DNA of 64,000 bases from Lichenicola cladoniae (GCF_013201075.1 NZ_CP053711.1:124001-188000); one strand, 5' to 3'. Numbered from the stretch's first letter, positions 17,559 through 25,839 are shown. Notes: generated from the sequence alone by a model not told the origin. Numbers and translations are program-made.

Positions 17559-19081
17559 CAACGTAAGCGTCGCGGACAGCGACAAGGTCGCGGCGGAGGG
17601 TCGCGACGAACTGTCGCATAGCGTGAATACCTGAGCTGGCGGCGTCACCTAACCAGGTGTCCAGTAGCTCGATATCGCCGCCCCTGAGAAGGCCGCGGAA
17701 GCGCACGGCGAGCGCGCGCATCGCCGCGAACTCGGTGGAGGTCGCCTTCAGCGCGTCCACCTTGTCGGCCTGGACGGTGGTCAGCATCCCGCGCGGTTTG
17801 ATGCACAATGCTGACGCGACGATCGGGGGCACGGAGGCCGTTTGTATGCCGGCAGGAGCCACCGCGCATTCCGGCGCAGGCGGCGAGCACCGCCGCGAAG
17901 TGGGCCCGGCGCCAGCTGTTCAGAAGCCGCTGCAGGTGGGTCAGGCTGCCCATGTAGCCAAGCGGGCGGATCTCCGCGAGCAGCTGCCGCCCCATCGTGC
18001 ATCCATCGTTCCAGCGCCGCGCCAGGTAGGCACCGAAGCCGCCCGGCGTGGTGGTCTTCGGCGCCATGGTCGCCTGGGGCCGGTATGCGTCCAGCCGTGT
18101 CCACTTCCGGACCATGCGCCAGTTGAACCCGGTCTCGCGGGCGATCGTGGCCAGCGTCTTGCCTTCGTCGTGCAGCGCCTTGACGCGATCGAACCCGAGT
18201 TGCGCCCGGCCACGGCGTCCCGCCTAGACAAGATAACGATGCTCCGTCACCTCCGGCTGCCCATAGCGGTGGATGAGACCGGCGGATCGCGAGGACGACG
18301 ATCTCCTGCAACGCGAGTTGAAGATGCCGATCGGGCGCGCGGGTGAGCTGCTGTTCGATTGCGTGCCGCAGATTCTGCAGCAGGTGCAAACGGTTGGCGA
18401 CCTGGCTTGCCTGAGGTGCGCCCTGGGCGGCTCCCTGGGCGAAGAGACCGCAACGGTCACGGCTCACGATCTCGATCGTCGGGTGGCAGGCAAGCCAGGA
18501 GGCCGTCGATTCAGCAGAGCGGTCCCGCAGGACGTCCAGAACCTCACGGCGCTCGAGATCCACCATGATCGTCCCGTAGGTGCTGCCTTTTCGCCAGCTC
18601 CAGTCGTCCACGCCCACCACGCGGACGGACGCCGCCGGCGCCTGCTTGTTCACGCCGCACTTCAACGACCGCAGGAGGGTGTCCTTGCTCTGGGCATCCC
18701 GAGGCGCGCAATCAGACGCCCGGCTGGCCGGCCTCCGGCAGTATGGGCAAGCACATGGGCCAGTTTCACGACCCGACGGGTCCGGCGGCCATACGGAGCC
18801 ACGATCTGTGGAAGGCGATCGCCAAACGTTTTCCGCGAACAACCGGGATTGAGGCATCGCCACCGTGGCATTCTGAGCGCCAGCGCCACAGCGGCTCCTT
18901 GCGCCGGTAGGTCCTGTAGATGACGGACACACCAGCCGTGGCGGCGGCTGGAGCAGGTGCCACACGCTGGACACCGCGCCTCACCGGACAAAACCACAGC
19001 TACGATCCAGCCATCGTCGGTCCTGCTGGTTGAGGAAACCTTGGCGCCCGAACCAAGCGACCACTCGCTGTCTGTTCTCAT
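17500..19081 (-). pseudogene. ISL3-family transposase, several frameshifts
   Basis: Fragments of one transposase are spread over different minus-strand frames. At 19081-18690 there is the zinc-finger start (ARCPACGTCSSRRHGWCVRH, then CLNPGCSRKTF). At about 18690-18230 comes the DDE start VVGVDDWSWRKGSTYGTIMV and the block AESTASWLACHPTIEIVSRD. At about 18115-17800 is an inserted helical segment (YMGSLTHLQRLLNSWRR), and at about 17830-17510 the C-terminal helical part (AVRFRGLLRGGDIELLDTWL). At least three frame changes are needed, so it is inactive. The final GQVEG motif is missing. Confidence 0.8.
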
Positions 19082-19191
19082 GCGATATCAACGTGCTGAC
19101 ATTGCCAAGTCGCAATCCGCTGTCCAGAAATCTGGCCGTAGAGCCACATACTTTGAGCCAGACCCACACAGAGTGAGGAGGACCCAATTTC

Positions 19192-19841
19192 GTGCAATCT
19201 GACACCGGTCATAGCCGTGGCCTGGTCAGGCGGGTGCTCCGCGGTCAGCGATCCGATGTGTTCCGCACCCGGGAAAGCTCGCTCGAGATCCACCTGCCGT
19301 GGCTTGATGCGCGATGGGCGGCAGGGAAAAGGAACGGCATGGATCTATGGCGGCGGCTGAAACCGCTCGGCTTCAAAGGCTCGAAACGCGTTGTCGGCGA
19401 ATGGACAACCCGGCGCCGGCAAGCAGACAAGATTGACCTCGATCGATTGCGCCGCGTCCCATCCGCTCGCACCGTGGCACGATTGATGACGACATCACGC
19501 GACTGCCTGAGCCGGTCGCAGACCGTGACGGTGGCCACTATCGAGAATGGTGTTCCAGCATTGGTCGAGGCAAGACAGATTATCGCCGACTTCCATGCAA
19601 TGATCCGCAAGAAAGCGCAGAAGAGCCTCGAGCCGTGGATTGCGAGCGCCAAGGAAGCCTAATCAGCTCATTTGCCAACGGCATCAGCCGGGATGTGGCA
19701 GCGGTGCTGGAAGCCATCACGTCCCCGTGGTCCAGCGGTCAGGTCGAGGGGCAGATCATCAAGCTGAAGTTGGTAAAGCACCAGTTGTATGGCCGCGCAA
19801 ATCTCGAGCTGCTCGAAGCGCGCCTCGTCGGCAGCCCATGA
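19192..19841 (+). pseudogene. ISL3-family transposase C-terminal half with frameshift
   Basis: Frame 19192-19662 encodes the mid-region (LEIHLPWLDARWAAGKRNGM, then DLWRRLKPLGFKGSKRVVGE and the helical IADFHAMIRKK). After a frame change near 19640-19660 it continues to 19841 with SRDVAAVLEAITSPWSSGQV and EGQIIKLKLVKHQLYGRANL. This is the conserved C-terminal signature of ISL3 transposases. The N-terminal zinc finger and first catalytic Asp are absent. It points opposite to the ISL3 remnant at 17500-19081 and is a different copy. Confidence 0.8.
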
Positions 19842-20155
19842 TCACCTGCACCAAATTAGCGTCAGAGCCAATTTTCAATGCTGTTTGACACTCAGCCTGC
19901 TGCCAGCACCGCCCAGCCCGGTTCGGAATGCGGTGCAACTCCGGATCCTCGCCTCTGCGTCCACCGGCCGGCCGATCCTGACGTGGCCGAAGATTGGTCA
20001 GCGGCTGGGTTGCAGCCATACGCAGGCCCGGACTCTCTGCATGGAGGGGATTGCGACGATTGCCACGGGGCTGCGTCTGGTCGGCGCCATGGGGCGGTTA
20101 GCACGGGCATCAGCCTCCTGCTGACCAAGATCGTCGAGTGCGGTCTCGGTCTCGA
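19842..20155. other. Gap without a supported gene
   Basis: Overlapping frames on both strands here have no start signals and no recognisable protein pattern. Confidence 0.5.
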
Positions 20156-20635
20156 TCAGGCCGCCATCAGCTGCCGCACCTTCATGTCGAAGCGCCGAGC
20201 CGATTTCTTTTTGTCCTTGCCGACAAAGACCATTTCGGGGTTGGCTCGAAGAAGCCAAAGCCGGTCGATCCCATAATCAGAGCGCGCCAAATCAGATGTC
20301 TCAGTGATGAACGTGTAGAGCGGCGGATCCTTTTCGGCCTTCACCATCTGGGTGCGGTATAGCCACTCGTCCGGGCTGGCAATAACGACGTCCAAAGGGG
20401 TCACGCCCGCCGGCAGGTTGAGCTTGCTGAACGCCTTCAATAGCCGTGTCCAGACCCAAAGCGGTCCCTTTGTGTCGGTCATCTCGGTAAAGAGATAGAA
20501 CCGCCAGGACTGGCTCTCGTCTCTATAACCCCAACCGGCGCCGACGGCATCAAAGCCGACGCGATCGACCAACCCGAGTAGGCTCAGGCCGGCATCCCGC
20601 CGTGTATCCGGCAGCCTCATGTCTCCAGTAGCCAT
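20156..20635 (-). CDS. Unknown protein paired with a HEPN gene
   Basis: A 159-residue soluble protein, last gene of the six-gene minus-strand operon. ATG 20635 has AGGGG nearby; a second ATG at 20620 overlaps the HEPN stop (ATGA), so the two are translationally coupled either way. Visible features are an aromatic-rich region (SWRFYLFTEMTDTKGPLWVW), a VTPLDVVIASPDEWLYR strand segment and a basic end (DKKKSARRFDMKVRQL). No family recognised. Tight coupling to a HEPN protein suggests that they act together, as HEPN toxins do with their antitoxins, but no nucleotidyltransferase motif is visible. Confidence 0.7.
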   Translation of the reverse strand: MATGDMRLPDTRRDAGLSLLGLVDRVGFDAVGAGWGYRDESQSWRFYLFTEMTDTKGPLWVWTRLLKAFSKLNLPAGVTPLDVVIASPDEWLYRTQMVKAEKDPPLYTFITETSDLARSDYGIDRLWLLRANPEMVFVGKDKKKSARRFDMKVRQLMAA

Positions 20636-21030
20636 CTTAGCAACCCCTGTCGCCCAACAGCTTCAACCATGTCCGAGCCCCGGCGTGGAGGAAATGGCCG
20701 CGCATCATAGCGTGTCCCAATACTCCAGTCTTTCGCCGCCGACCAAGCAATCCCGATGACGGTCACATTCGCCACTTCCTGAAGAAGGCGCTGCGTAAGG
20801 CCGGCGTGCTCGACCAGATCGGCTAGATTGTGGGTATGAAGAAGACCCCGGTCTGGCCAGCGGTTCAATCGCTGCACCCGCATGATACGGCACTTGAGGC
20901 CGAACTCTACCGCCATCCCACCGTGATAGAACGCGGCCTTCCAGCGTCTTAGCTTGGCCAGATCCTCGGCGGTGGCGAGCTCCTCATGGGCCATGTTCTC
21001 CCATTCCAAGGCTGAATCCGGATTAGGCAT
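20617..21030 (-). CDS. HEPN-domain protein
   Basis: A 137-residue helical protein. It has the HEPN arrangement: a long first helix (EELATAEDLAKLRRWKAAFY), HGGMAVEFGLKCRIM (the conserved second-helix block in which HEPN proteins have A-E-xx-LK) and LLHTHNLADLVEHAG, equivalent to the HxHdLxxL segment. A possible Rx5H (RGLLHTH) is present, but whether it equals the RNase motif Rx4-6H is unclear. HEPN proteins act as RNA-cleaving toxins or nucleotide-binding partners. AGGAA precedes the start. The next gene overlaps by 19 bases. Confidence 0.8.
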   Translation of the reverse strand: MPNPDSALEWENMAHEELATAEDLAKLRRWKAAFYHGGMAVEFGLKCRIMRVQRLNRWPDRGLLHTHNLADLVEHAGLTQRLLQEVANVTVIGIAWSAAKDWSIGTRYDARPFPPRRGSDMVEAVGRQGLLRWLLET

Positions 21031-21074
21031 TCTTTCCTATCTCACGCCTTCCTTATCCGGTTGACCGGGCATGC

Positions 21075-21539
21075 TCAAACGATGCCCATGTGCAGTCGCT
21101 CGCTATAGGCGTGGATTGCAGCGTGGTTCAGATCGCCTTGCTTGAGCACCTGCCATCGCTCGTTCATCTGCGCCGTGTGTTTCTCCCGCAGCGGTGCGGC
21201 GAGGCGCATTCTCTGCCACAGCGGGTTGTCGGGGTCCTTGGCGGATAGGAAGTTAGCGGTCGCTCGGTTGGTCGGCATGGCGTCGATCCAGCGATACAGA
21301 ATGCTGTCGACGTAGGCGACGGCTGCAATCAGCCGGCCCGTTCTGGCGAAGACACCACCGGTTCTCAGATGGTCCTGTAACGGCTCGAGGAGCTTGTCGG
21401 GATCGCTGGTGCCTTCCGGAAGCGTGAGGCCGGCGTAGGTGGCAACGAGTGCGGGTAGCGAGCCACCGTCAGTTGCCGGAAGAGTACGCAGGAAGTTGAG
21501 GACAACCTCCACCGGATCGACGACATCGTTGGTCACCAT
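21075..21539 (-). CDS. Hypothetical protein of the M41/HEPN operon
   Basis: A 154-residue soluble, mainly helical protein from ATG 21539 (AGGGG 8 bases upstream; overlaps the previous stop by 7 bases). ATG 21566 would extend it by nine residues. Recognisable only as unknown: VVLNFLRTLPATDGGSLPAL, LIAAVAYVDSILYRWIDAMP and RMRLAAPLREKHTAQMNERW. Spacing places it in the same operon as its neighbours; the HEPN gene starts 44 bases downstream. No catalytic motif is seen. Confidence 0.65.
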   Translation of the reverse strand: MVTNDVVDPVEVVLNFLRTLPATDGGSLPALVATYAGLTLPEGTSDPDKLLEPLQDHLRTGGVFARTGRLIAAVAYVDSILYRWIDAMPTNRATANFLSAKDPDNPLWQRMRLAAPLREKHTAQMNERWQVLKQGDLNHAAIHAYSERLHMGIV

Positions 21540-21790
21540 CTCCGACACCCCTGGTTCCGGTTCCATAGGTAGATCCCGCCGATCACGACCACTAGGAGCA
21601 GGATGACCTCGCTCAGGCTCATGTACCGCAGCCCGCGGAAGATCACGCTGTAGATCAGTCCATGGATCACTGACGAGACAATCATGTGTCCGACCCAGGA
21701 ACCGCCACCCCCAAGACTATGGTGGTATCCGTAAGTCGGCGCGTAACCGTAGCTGCGGTGCATCCAGGCGGCTTGAGTGATGTAGTTCAT
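21533..21790 (-). CDS. Small membrane protein with Tyr/Gly-rich N-terminus
   Basis: From ATG 21790 an 85-residue protein with a Tyr/His/Gly-rich leader (SYGYAPTYGYHHSLGGGG). Two hydrophobic stretches follow: HMIVSSVIHGLIYSVIF, and then VILLLVVVIGGIYLW near the C-terminus. It starts 10 bases after the peptidase stop and overlaps the next gene, so it belongs to the operon. A membrane partner for an M41-type peptidase is notable, because FtsH itself is membrane-bound, but any link is inference. Confidence 0.6.
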   Translation of the reverse strand: MNYITQAAWMHRSYGYAPTYGYHHSLGGGGSWVGHMIVSSVIHGLIYSVIFRGLRYMSLSEVILLLVVVIGGIYLWNRNQGCRRW

Positions 21791-21800
21791 CGTCCAGCCT

Positions 21801-22391
21801 TCATACAGATTGATCCAGCACCAGGGCTGCAGCAGCCTCGCTACGTGCCCAAGCACCATGACACCTAACAACTGGAGACGTTGCTAGAAGCTGCTCCAGC
21901 AGGTCAGCCAGCGCGTCCCCGTTCATCTCGCGGTGTAGAAGTAGCGCATCCGCCAGCGCTGCTATGGCTAGCCGGTGGCGCCGCACCAGCATCGTTGCAA
22001 AGCGTTCTAATCGCCAAAACAGCGTTCGGCTTTCTTTTACAGAGAATGCAATATCTTCGATCAGATGTGCGATTTCGCGGCGATCGCACGAGGCGCCACC
22101 GTAGGCGCGCCCAAGCAACTCGCGCTCGGCAGATACACCAGCAAGACGCTGCATTGCTAGAGCCCGGTGCTCAGCGCCTGCCGGCCGCCAAACGTTCCGC
22201 GAATCCCATATGCCCACAATTCCCCACCCCGTCTCTGTGAGACAATATCCAGCGGTTCCGGCATCGTAGTCAGGAACGATAGTAACGGCTGCGCAGCCGA
22301 TCCCCAGCACTTCTGCGACAATGGTGTGTCCGGCCTCGTGAATAGCGGTGCGCCGCAGGGCTGCTCTACTGCGTCCACCGCCAAGTTTAGC
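21801..22391 (-). CDS. Stand-alone M41 (FtsH-type) metallopeptidase
   Basis: A 196-residue protein containing only the FtsH-like peptidase domain. [17 protein letters not shown] carries the zinc-binding [25 protein letters not shown] matches the FtsH stretch with the third zinc ligand Asp (GGASND in FtsH), followed by a helical tail. There is no AAA+ domain and no membrane anchor, whereas FtsH has about 600 residues. GTG 22391 is preferred because it overlaps the XRE stop by five bases (GTGGCTAA). Coupling to an XRE regulator recalls ImmR/ImmA pairs, where a metallopeptidase cleaves the repressor. Fold and metal site are well supported; the substrate is inferred. Confidence 0.8.
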   Translation of the reverse strand, partial: AKLGGGRSRAALRRTAIHEAGHTIVAEVLGIGCAAVTIVPDYDAGTAGYCLTETGWGIVGIWDSRNVWRPAGAEHRALAMQRLAGVSAERELLGRAYGGASCDRREIAHLIEDIAFSVKESRTLFWRLERFATMLVRRHRLAIAALADALLLHREMNGDALADLLEQLLATSPVVRCHGAWARSEAAAALVLDQSV

Positions 22392-22635
22392 CACCTGTCG
22401 CAGGTACTTTGAACCGCAGTCCTGCCCCACCGCCGTTCTCCGGGATGAATTGGACGCCAGCCGCTTCCAGCGCGGTCTGTATCGCGACGAGGTTGTTGAT
22501 CACCGGCACGCTGCGTCCCGCCTCGTAGTTTCTAACGGTAGACGAGCCTACCCGGGCCGCTGCCGCGAGCTGGTCCTGTGTCAAATCCACAAGGCTTCGG
22601 GCAGCGCGACATAGTGCGGGCGTCAACAAGCTCAT
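22387..22635 (-). CDS. Small XRE-family regulator
   Basis: An 82-residue protein with a Cro/CI-type helix-turn-helix ([20 protein letters not shown], then [12 protein letters not shown]). The C-terminus, [20 protein letters not shown], is shared by many alphaproteobacterial small XRE regulators and by those at 49686 and 52326. AGGAAAA precedes the ATG. First gene of the six-gene minus-strand operon and divergent from the small-gene string at 22747. Probably autoregulatory through dyads in 22636-22746. Confidence 0.9.
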   Translation of the reverse strand: MSLLTPALCRAARSLVDLTQDQLAAAARVGSSTVRNYEAGRSVPVINNLVAIQTALEAAGVQFIPENGGGAGLRFKVPATGG

Positions 22636-22666
22636 GCACTTTTCCTATCACCATAACGATTTACTT

Positions 22667-22711
22667 ACAAGTCTAACGATAACCACTTGTCATGGGTAAC
22701 GCTTAACGTTA
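22667..22711. promoter_or_regulatory. Candidate XRE operators in divergent promoter region
   Basis: In the 111-base spacer between the XRE gene and the plus-strand string, ACAAGT-N12-ACTTGT (22667-22690) and TAACG-CTTAA-CGTTA (22697-22711) form two dyads. The core TAACG also recurs at about 22653 and 22674. The area is AT-rich against its surroundings and could control both directions. Confidence 0.5.
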
Positions 22712-22746
22712 TACATAGCTGCAGACGTTACCGCAGGCAGCAGCTC

Positions 22747-23136
22747 ATGTCCTACCAGACCCGTCATCCAGAAGCAGCCGCCCACCCGCTTCGCTCGATC
22801 CCAATGTTCCGCCCAGCCAGCGTCCTGGGCACCGCGTTCATGGCGAAGCAGGACCCGCTGACCCTGGCCCGCCAAGCAGCCGCTCGCACCCTCGAGCTGG
22901 CACAGTATGCGATCGCCGAAGCATGGGAGGCCTATGGCGCAGCCAAGGCCGCTGTCGGCGAGGTCAATCGCATGGGCCGCAAGAACCGGCATGACCGTGC
23001 CATCTCGTCCGACCGCTACGTTGCCCGACGCCGCAGTGAAGCCTTCGGGACCATGAACCGCCGCCGCGGGCATTTCCTGCGGGCGCACAAGGCGTTGTTC
23101 GCCGCCGAGGCCGCATTGCTGGCGCTGGCGAACTGA
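22747..23136 (+). CDS. Hypothetical 129-aa protein, paralogue of the 49.3-kb gene
   Basis: Starts MSYQTRHPEAAAHPLRSIPM and aligns end to end with 49258-49632. Shared blocks are KQDPLTLARQAAARTLELA, NRHDRAISSDRYVARRR and HFLRAHKALFAAEAALLALA. Long amphipathic, Ala-rich helices suggest a coiled-coil or structural protein. Both copies sit divergently next to an XRE gene and are followed by the same two small genes, so the module is a unit. Function unknown. Copy 2 lacks a short Arg-rich stretch before HFLR. Confidence 0.7.
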   Translation: MSYQTRHPEAAAHPLRSIPMFRPASVLGTAFMAKQDPLTLARQAAARTLELAQYAIAEAWEAYGAAKAAVGEVNRMGRKNRHDRAISSDRYVARRRSEAFGTMNRRRGHFLRAHKALFAAEAALLALAN

Positions 23137-23137
23137 G

Positions 23138-23305
23138 ATGCTCGGCATCCTCCTCATGATCGTGGCTGCTGCGGTGGCTTTCGTCATGGGCTGGTGCTTC
23201 GGGTTCCGCGACGCAACCAACCAGGACCGGCAGGCCATCGATGCGCTGAGCGCTCCGTGGAACGGCACCGAGCGTCGCCAGGACAAGAACGAGGCGTCGA
23301 CATGA
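23138..23305 (+). CDS. 55-aa single-pass membrane protein
   Basis: ATG 23138 follows the previous stop by one base. The protein has one N-terminal membrane helix (LGILLMIVAAAVAFVMGWCF) and a polar cytoplasmic tail ending NGTERRQDKNEAST. The stop overlaps the next ATG (ATGA). The homologous sequence at 49092-49256 is frameshifted, so this is the only intact copy. Function unknown. Confidence 0.6.
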   Translation: MLGILLMIVAAAVAFVMGWCFGFRDATNQDRQAIDALSAPWNGTERRQDKNEAST

Positions 23306-23505
23306 ACCGCGCGATCGCCATCCCACCGATGCCGGCGACCCTGAACGCACCGGCCTACACGCCGCTCGCCCTCGCAGCCCGTGAGTGCTTCCTGCGCGAT
23401 GCTGCATCGGCTTGGGCCCGTGCTGGCGATGCTCAGACGGCCCTGCTTCTGGCTCGCGACGCCGACGTGCAGCGCCGCCGCCACCGCCACCGCCTGGAGA
23501 CCTGA
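23302..23505 (+). CDS. Hypothetical 67-aa protein, paralogue of the 48.9-kb gene
   Basis: Reads MNRAIAIPPMPATLNAPAYT followed by PLALAARECFLRDAASAWAR and a His/Arg-rich end. Nearly identical in its first 45 residues to the protein encoded at 48894-49091. The start overlaps the membrane gene's stop by four bases. Third gene of the duplicated module. The conserved PPMPATLNAPAYTPLAL segment is probably extended and the rest helical. Function unknown. Confidence 0.65.
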   Translation: MNRAIAIPPMPATLNAPAYTPLALAARECFLRDAASAWARAGDAQTALLLARDADVQRRRHRHRLET

Positions 23506-23690
23506 CGATAACCAGATTGCTCGCCTGATCCCAGGTCGCCGCGCATCGCAGGGTCTGGACCAAATACGAGCCTTCCGCGCCGGGGCGGTTAAGCCCGGCG
23601 AGTTCAGCCTTTAGCGGCTGGGCAAGGTCGGCACGAACAGGAGTTGCCTTCCTGTCCGTGCCTGACCCCAAACAGAAGGGGGGACACCCT
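23506..23690. other. Spacer with sequence shared with the second module
   Basis: Sequence downstream of the three-gene module resembles, in reverse orientation, 48770-48890: GCGCATCGCAGGGTCTGGAC here matches GCGCGGGGCCTGGACCAGAT read from the other strand. The paralogous segment therefore extends beyond the genes. No ORF is accepted. Confidence 0.4.
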
Positions 23691-23954
23691 ATGTCTGAGG
23701 CTAGTTCGATTCCTACCATGCTGCGGCCGCGGCCCAGCAACGTCTTCCGGTTGCCGGTTCGCGAGAAGCCGCTCGCCGTGCTGCGCGAAGCCGTCGCTGA
23801 CTTGGCCGCGCATGAGTTGCCGGCCGTTGCCGCGTCGCTGGCCGACCTGGCCCGCACTGCACACGCCGCCAGTCAGATGGCTGACTTCTACGATCGCACC
23901 AAAGGCGCGTATGCGGCGCTTGAGCGCGTCCTCCGGGAAGGAGGGCGCATCTGA
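23691..23954 (+). CDS. Hypothetical 87-aa protein
   Basis: ATG 23691 is chosen over the GTG at 23658 because a purine-rich site (GAAGGGGGG) lies just upstream. The protein is helical: a Pro-rich start (SSIPTMLRPRPSNVFRLPVR), then long Ala/Leu-rich helices (AVADLAAHELPAVAASLADL). Its stop overlaps the next start (TGATG), so it opens a tightly coupled run of genes to 25194. Phage-like organisation; no family recognised. Confidence 0.55.
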   Translation: MSEASSIPTMLRPRPSNVFRLPVREKPLAVLREAVADLAAHELPAVAASLADLARTAHAASQMADFYDRTKGAYAALERVLREGGRI

Positions 23955-24358
23955 TGGCCCGGCTTCCTATTCTCAAAACCCGCACCACAGAGCTGATCGG
24001 CCTGACCACGGATGGCCGCAAGCTTCTCTGGTCGACCGGCGAGGTTCAGCCGATTGACGCTTTCGAAACCACCGATGGCGGCCGTTGGATCAAAAGCGGC
24101 CACTACGTGATCGATTGGGAAGGCCACGCGATTACGGTTCATTGCGGCAACATGTGTGATGGGCAGGTCAGCTTGCAATTCATGTGCGGCAAGATGAGCT
24201 CCGACGCTGTGCCGCGTGCCTTTGTTGAGCCCATGCTGCCTGGCGTCGTGGTTCGTGATCCCGAAGCTGAGGCGGATATTCTTGTTAGAATCCGGCAGCT
24301 GACAAAAGATTTGCAGCAGCGGCGCGACGTCCCGCATCGCCAGCGGGGGCGCATCTGA
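23954..24358 (+). CDS. Hypothetical 134-aa protein
   Basis: A 134-residue mixed alpha/beta protein with strand-rich segments (LWSTGEVQPIDAFETTDGGR, HYVIDWEGHAITVHCGNMCD). A helical tail follows (DILVRIRQLTKDLQQRRDVP). It has several Cys residues (HCGNMCD, MCGK) that could bind a metal. Both ends overlap neighbouring genes by one base. No known family recognised. Confidence 0.6.
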   Translation: MARLPILKTRTTELIGLTTDGRKLLWSTGEVQPIDAFETTDGGRWIKSGHYVIDWEGHAITVHCGNMCDGQVSLQFMCGKMSSDAVPRAFVEPMLPGVVVRDPEAEADILVRIRQLTKDLQQRRDVPHRQRGRI

Positions 24359-24729
24359 TGGTCAACACATCCCGCCGAGCCGTCCTGGAGGGATCGCCTG
24401 CGGAGACTGCGGTCTGGAATGCCTACGAAGCTGTCAAGGCCGTCGCCATAGAAATGCAGGCGGCATCGCTCGATGATGTTCTGATCCTCGCGGCGTTTGC
24501 GCGGTCAGAAGCCAGCTCACTGGGCGGCTTCCAGCTCACTGAAAACGAGGCGGTCGGTTATTCCAACCGCCTCACGAGGATCTTGTCCGAGATTATGATC
24601 GGACTGTGCCGCTTCGCCGGCGTGCCCGAGAGCGTCGCCGCAGCTGACTATGATGTGGCGAACTCCATTGAGGATGGCGGGATTGCCAGCCTACGCGCAG
24701 CGGCTGCTCGCCTGGCGGGCGTGGCATGA
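24358..24729 (+). CDS. Hypothetical 123-aa helical protein
   Basis: A 123-residue, mostly helical soluble protein (ETAVWNAYEAVKAVAIEMQA, then SNRLTRILSEIMIGLCRFAG). The start ATG overlaps the previous stop (TGATG). Its end overlaps the next frame by about 80 bases if that gene starts at 24650. No motif is identified. Supported by composition and by its place in the coupled run. Confidence 0.55.
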   Translation: MVNTSRRAVLEGSPAETAVWNAYEAVKAVAIEMQAASLDDVLILAAFARSEASSLGGFQLTENEAVGYSNRLTRILSEIMIGLCRFAGVPESVAAADYDVANSIEDGGIASLRAAAARLAGVA

Positions 24730-24895
24730 CCCGGCGTCGTCTTCCCCTCACCCGGAGCAGATCGCCACGATCTGCACGCTCCGACCTGCTGGCGCGTCTT
24801 GGCGCGCAATCGGGCGGCGGGTCGGCAGGCCGCATGTCGGCTGCCGGCGCTGGTGGGTGCAGAGAGCCATGTGTGCCGACTGGGCTCTTCCATGA
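24650..24895 (+). CDS. Small HTH protein
   Basis: The frame ending at 24893-24895 encodes EQIATICTLRPAGASWRAIG, then RRVGRPHVGCRRWW. This is a helix-turn-helix of the kind used by small phage DNA-binding proteins that measure out an A-x-SWRxIGrxlGr motif. The start is uncertain: 24650 overlaps the previous gene widely and no good ribosome site is visible, so a later non-ATG start is possible. The stop overlaps the next ATG by four bases. Confidence 0.5.
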   Translation: MMWRTPLRMAGLPAYAQRLLAWRAWHDPASSSPHPEQIATICTLRPAGASWRAIGRRVGRPHVGCRRWWVQRAMCADWALP

Positions 24896-25194
24896 ACCGC
24901 ACCTTCACCGCCGAGGAGGACCGCATCATCGTCGACGGCCGCACCGCGGGCCTTCCGTGGGATTCAATCGGCCAGCAGATTGGTGCGACCGGGAAGTGCT
25001 GTCAGTACCGACTGACGCGCGGTCTGGGGTTGCTTGATCCGAAGGTTGTCCAGGTCGGTCGCAGCAAAGAACGTCGCGACTACGACAACCCAGACGAAGC
25101 GCGGCTAAAGCGGCCGCCACTTCCAGCCGGCGACGCCGCGACCTGGCGTGCAATCACCGCCGGTACCGTGCTGGACGGGAGGGCCTTCCGATGA
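24892..25194 (+). CDS. Myb/GcrA-like HTH protein
   Basis: A 100-residue protein with a SANT/Myb-like N-terminal HTH (MNRTFTAEEDRIIVDGRTAG, then LPWDSIGQQIGATGKCCQYR). The C-terminal motif, PPLPAGDAATWRAITAGTVL, is common in phage-type regulators of alphaproteobacteria. ATG 24892 overlaps the previous stop and its own stop overlaps the next start (ATGA). It may regulate the gene string; this is inferred from the fold only. Confidence 0.7.
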   Translation: MNRTFTAEEDRIIVDGRTAGLPWDSIGQQIGATGKCCQYRLTRGLGLLDPKVVQVGRSKERRDYDNPDEARLKRPPLPAGDAATWRAITAGTVLDGRAFR

Positions 25195-25380
25195 ATGCAA
25201 GTCCTTCTCGCGATGCTGAGCTGCTCGCGCTGTGTGCTCGGCTCACGGACATGCAGGCCGAGTGGCAACGGCTCTATGATGCCACCAGCGATAGCGGGCC
25301 GCTGACTACCGACGCGGATCATGCGTGGAAGGCTTACAGCGATATGGTCTGGCCGGCGGTCAGGCTGTCCAGCGGCGCTT
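25191..25380 (+). pseudogene. Truncated small gene at the end of the coupled run
   Basis: Begins MNASPSRDAELLALCARLTD and continues through a helical region (MQAEWQRLYDATSD) to about WKAYSDMVWPAV. It then changes character near 25370, where an insertion-sequence fragment follows, so the downstream part of the open frame (to 25730) is not the original protein. The start overlaps the previous stop (ATGA). Confidence 0.5.
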
Positions 25381-25429
25381 TCATACGCAGCCACATCCTG
25401 ACGATCAGCCGGGCCGGCTCCTTCGCTGC

Positions 25430-25505
25430 CGGGCGCGCACGCCTCAATCAGCGGCTCAAGCAACGCCCACTGTGCGTCCGTCAGCATCCAGGCCACCCTT
25501 CCCAA
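25430..25505 (-). pseudogene. N-terminal scrap of an IS5-type transposase
   Basis: The minus frame from 25505 starts GRVAWMLTDAQWALLEPLIE, the typical opening of IS5/IS1031-like transposases, but departs from the family after about 20 residues. Its position explains the truncation of the gene at 25191. Probably a decayed insertion-sequence end. Confidence 0.45.
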
Positions 25506-25839
25506 AGGCGGCAGAACGCGAACGGCGCCGAATGGATTCAGGCGCTAACAGGCCCTAGCCTTGCCATTCGCCTGGGTCGTCGTCGGACACTGGAAGGTGA
25601 CGTCGGAGGCGGTCGGATCGTACGACTTGAAAGGATCTCCATCCGGACGAAGATCCAGGATCGTGCTGACCCGGTCCGACGTGATCTCCTCATCTACAGA
25701 AATATCACAAAAAAGAGAGGTTCGTTATAAAAACGACTTTGTCTGCATCCAGAACGTCGGTTCGTTCCGAACAGTAACGCGTGGTCTAGTTTGGGCTCCG
25801 CCAAAAAGGCTTCTGCCGAAGTCATATGCGGAGCGTCCG

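Noticed and set aside
17781..18974. 397-codon minus-strand ORF taken as one gene
   Set aside because: Only its middle (about 18690-18230) matches an ISL3 transposase. The two ends are out-of-frame reading of the same decayed gene.
25561..25839. N-terminal extension of the DUF4331 protein
   Set aside because: The 93 in-frame codons before ATG 25840 have no family match, come before a proper signal peptide, and include sequence continuing from the IS5-scarred region. A ribosome site supports 25840.
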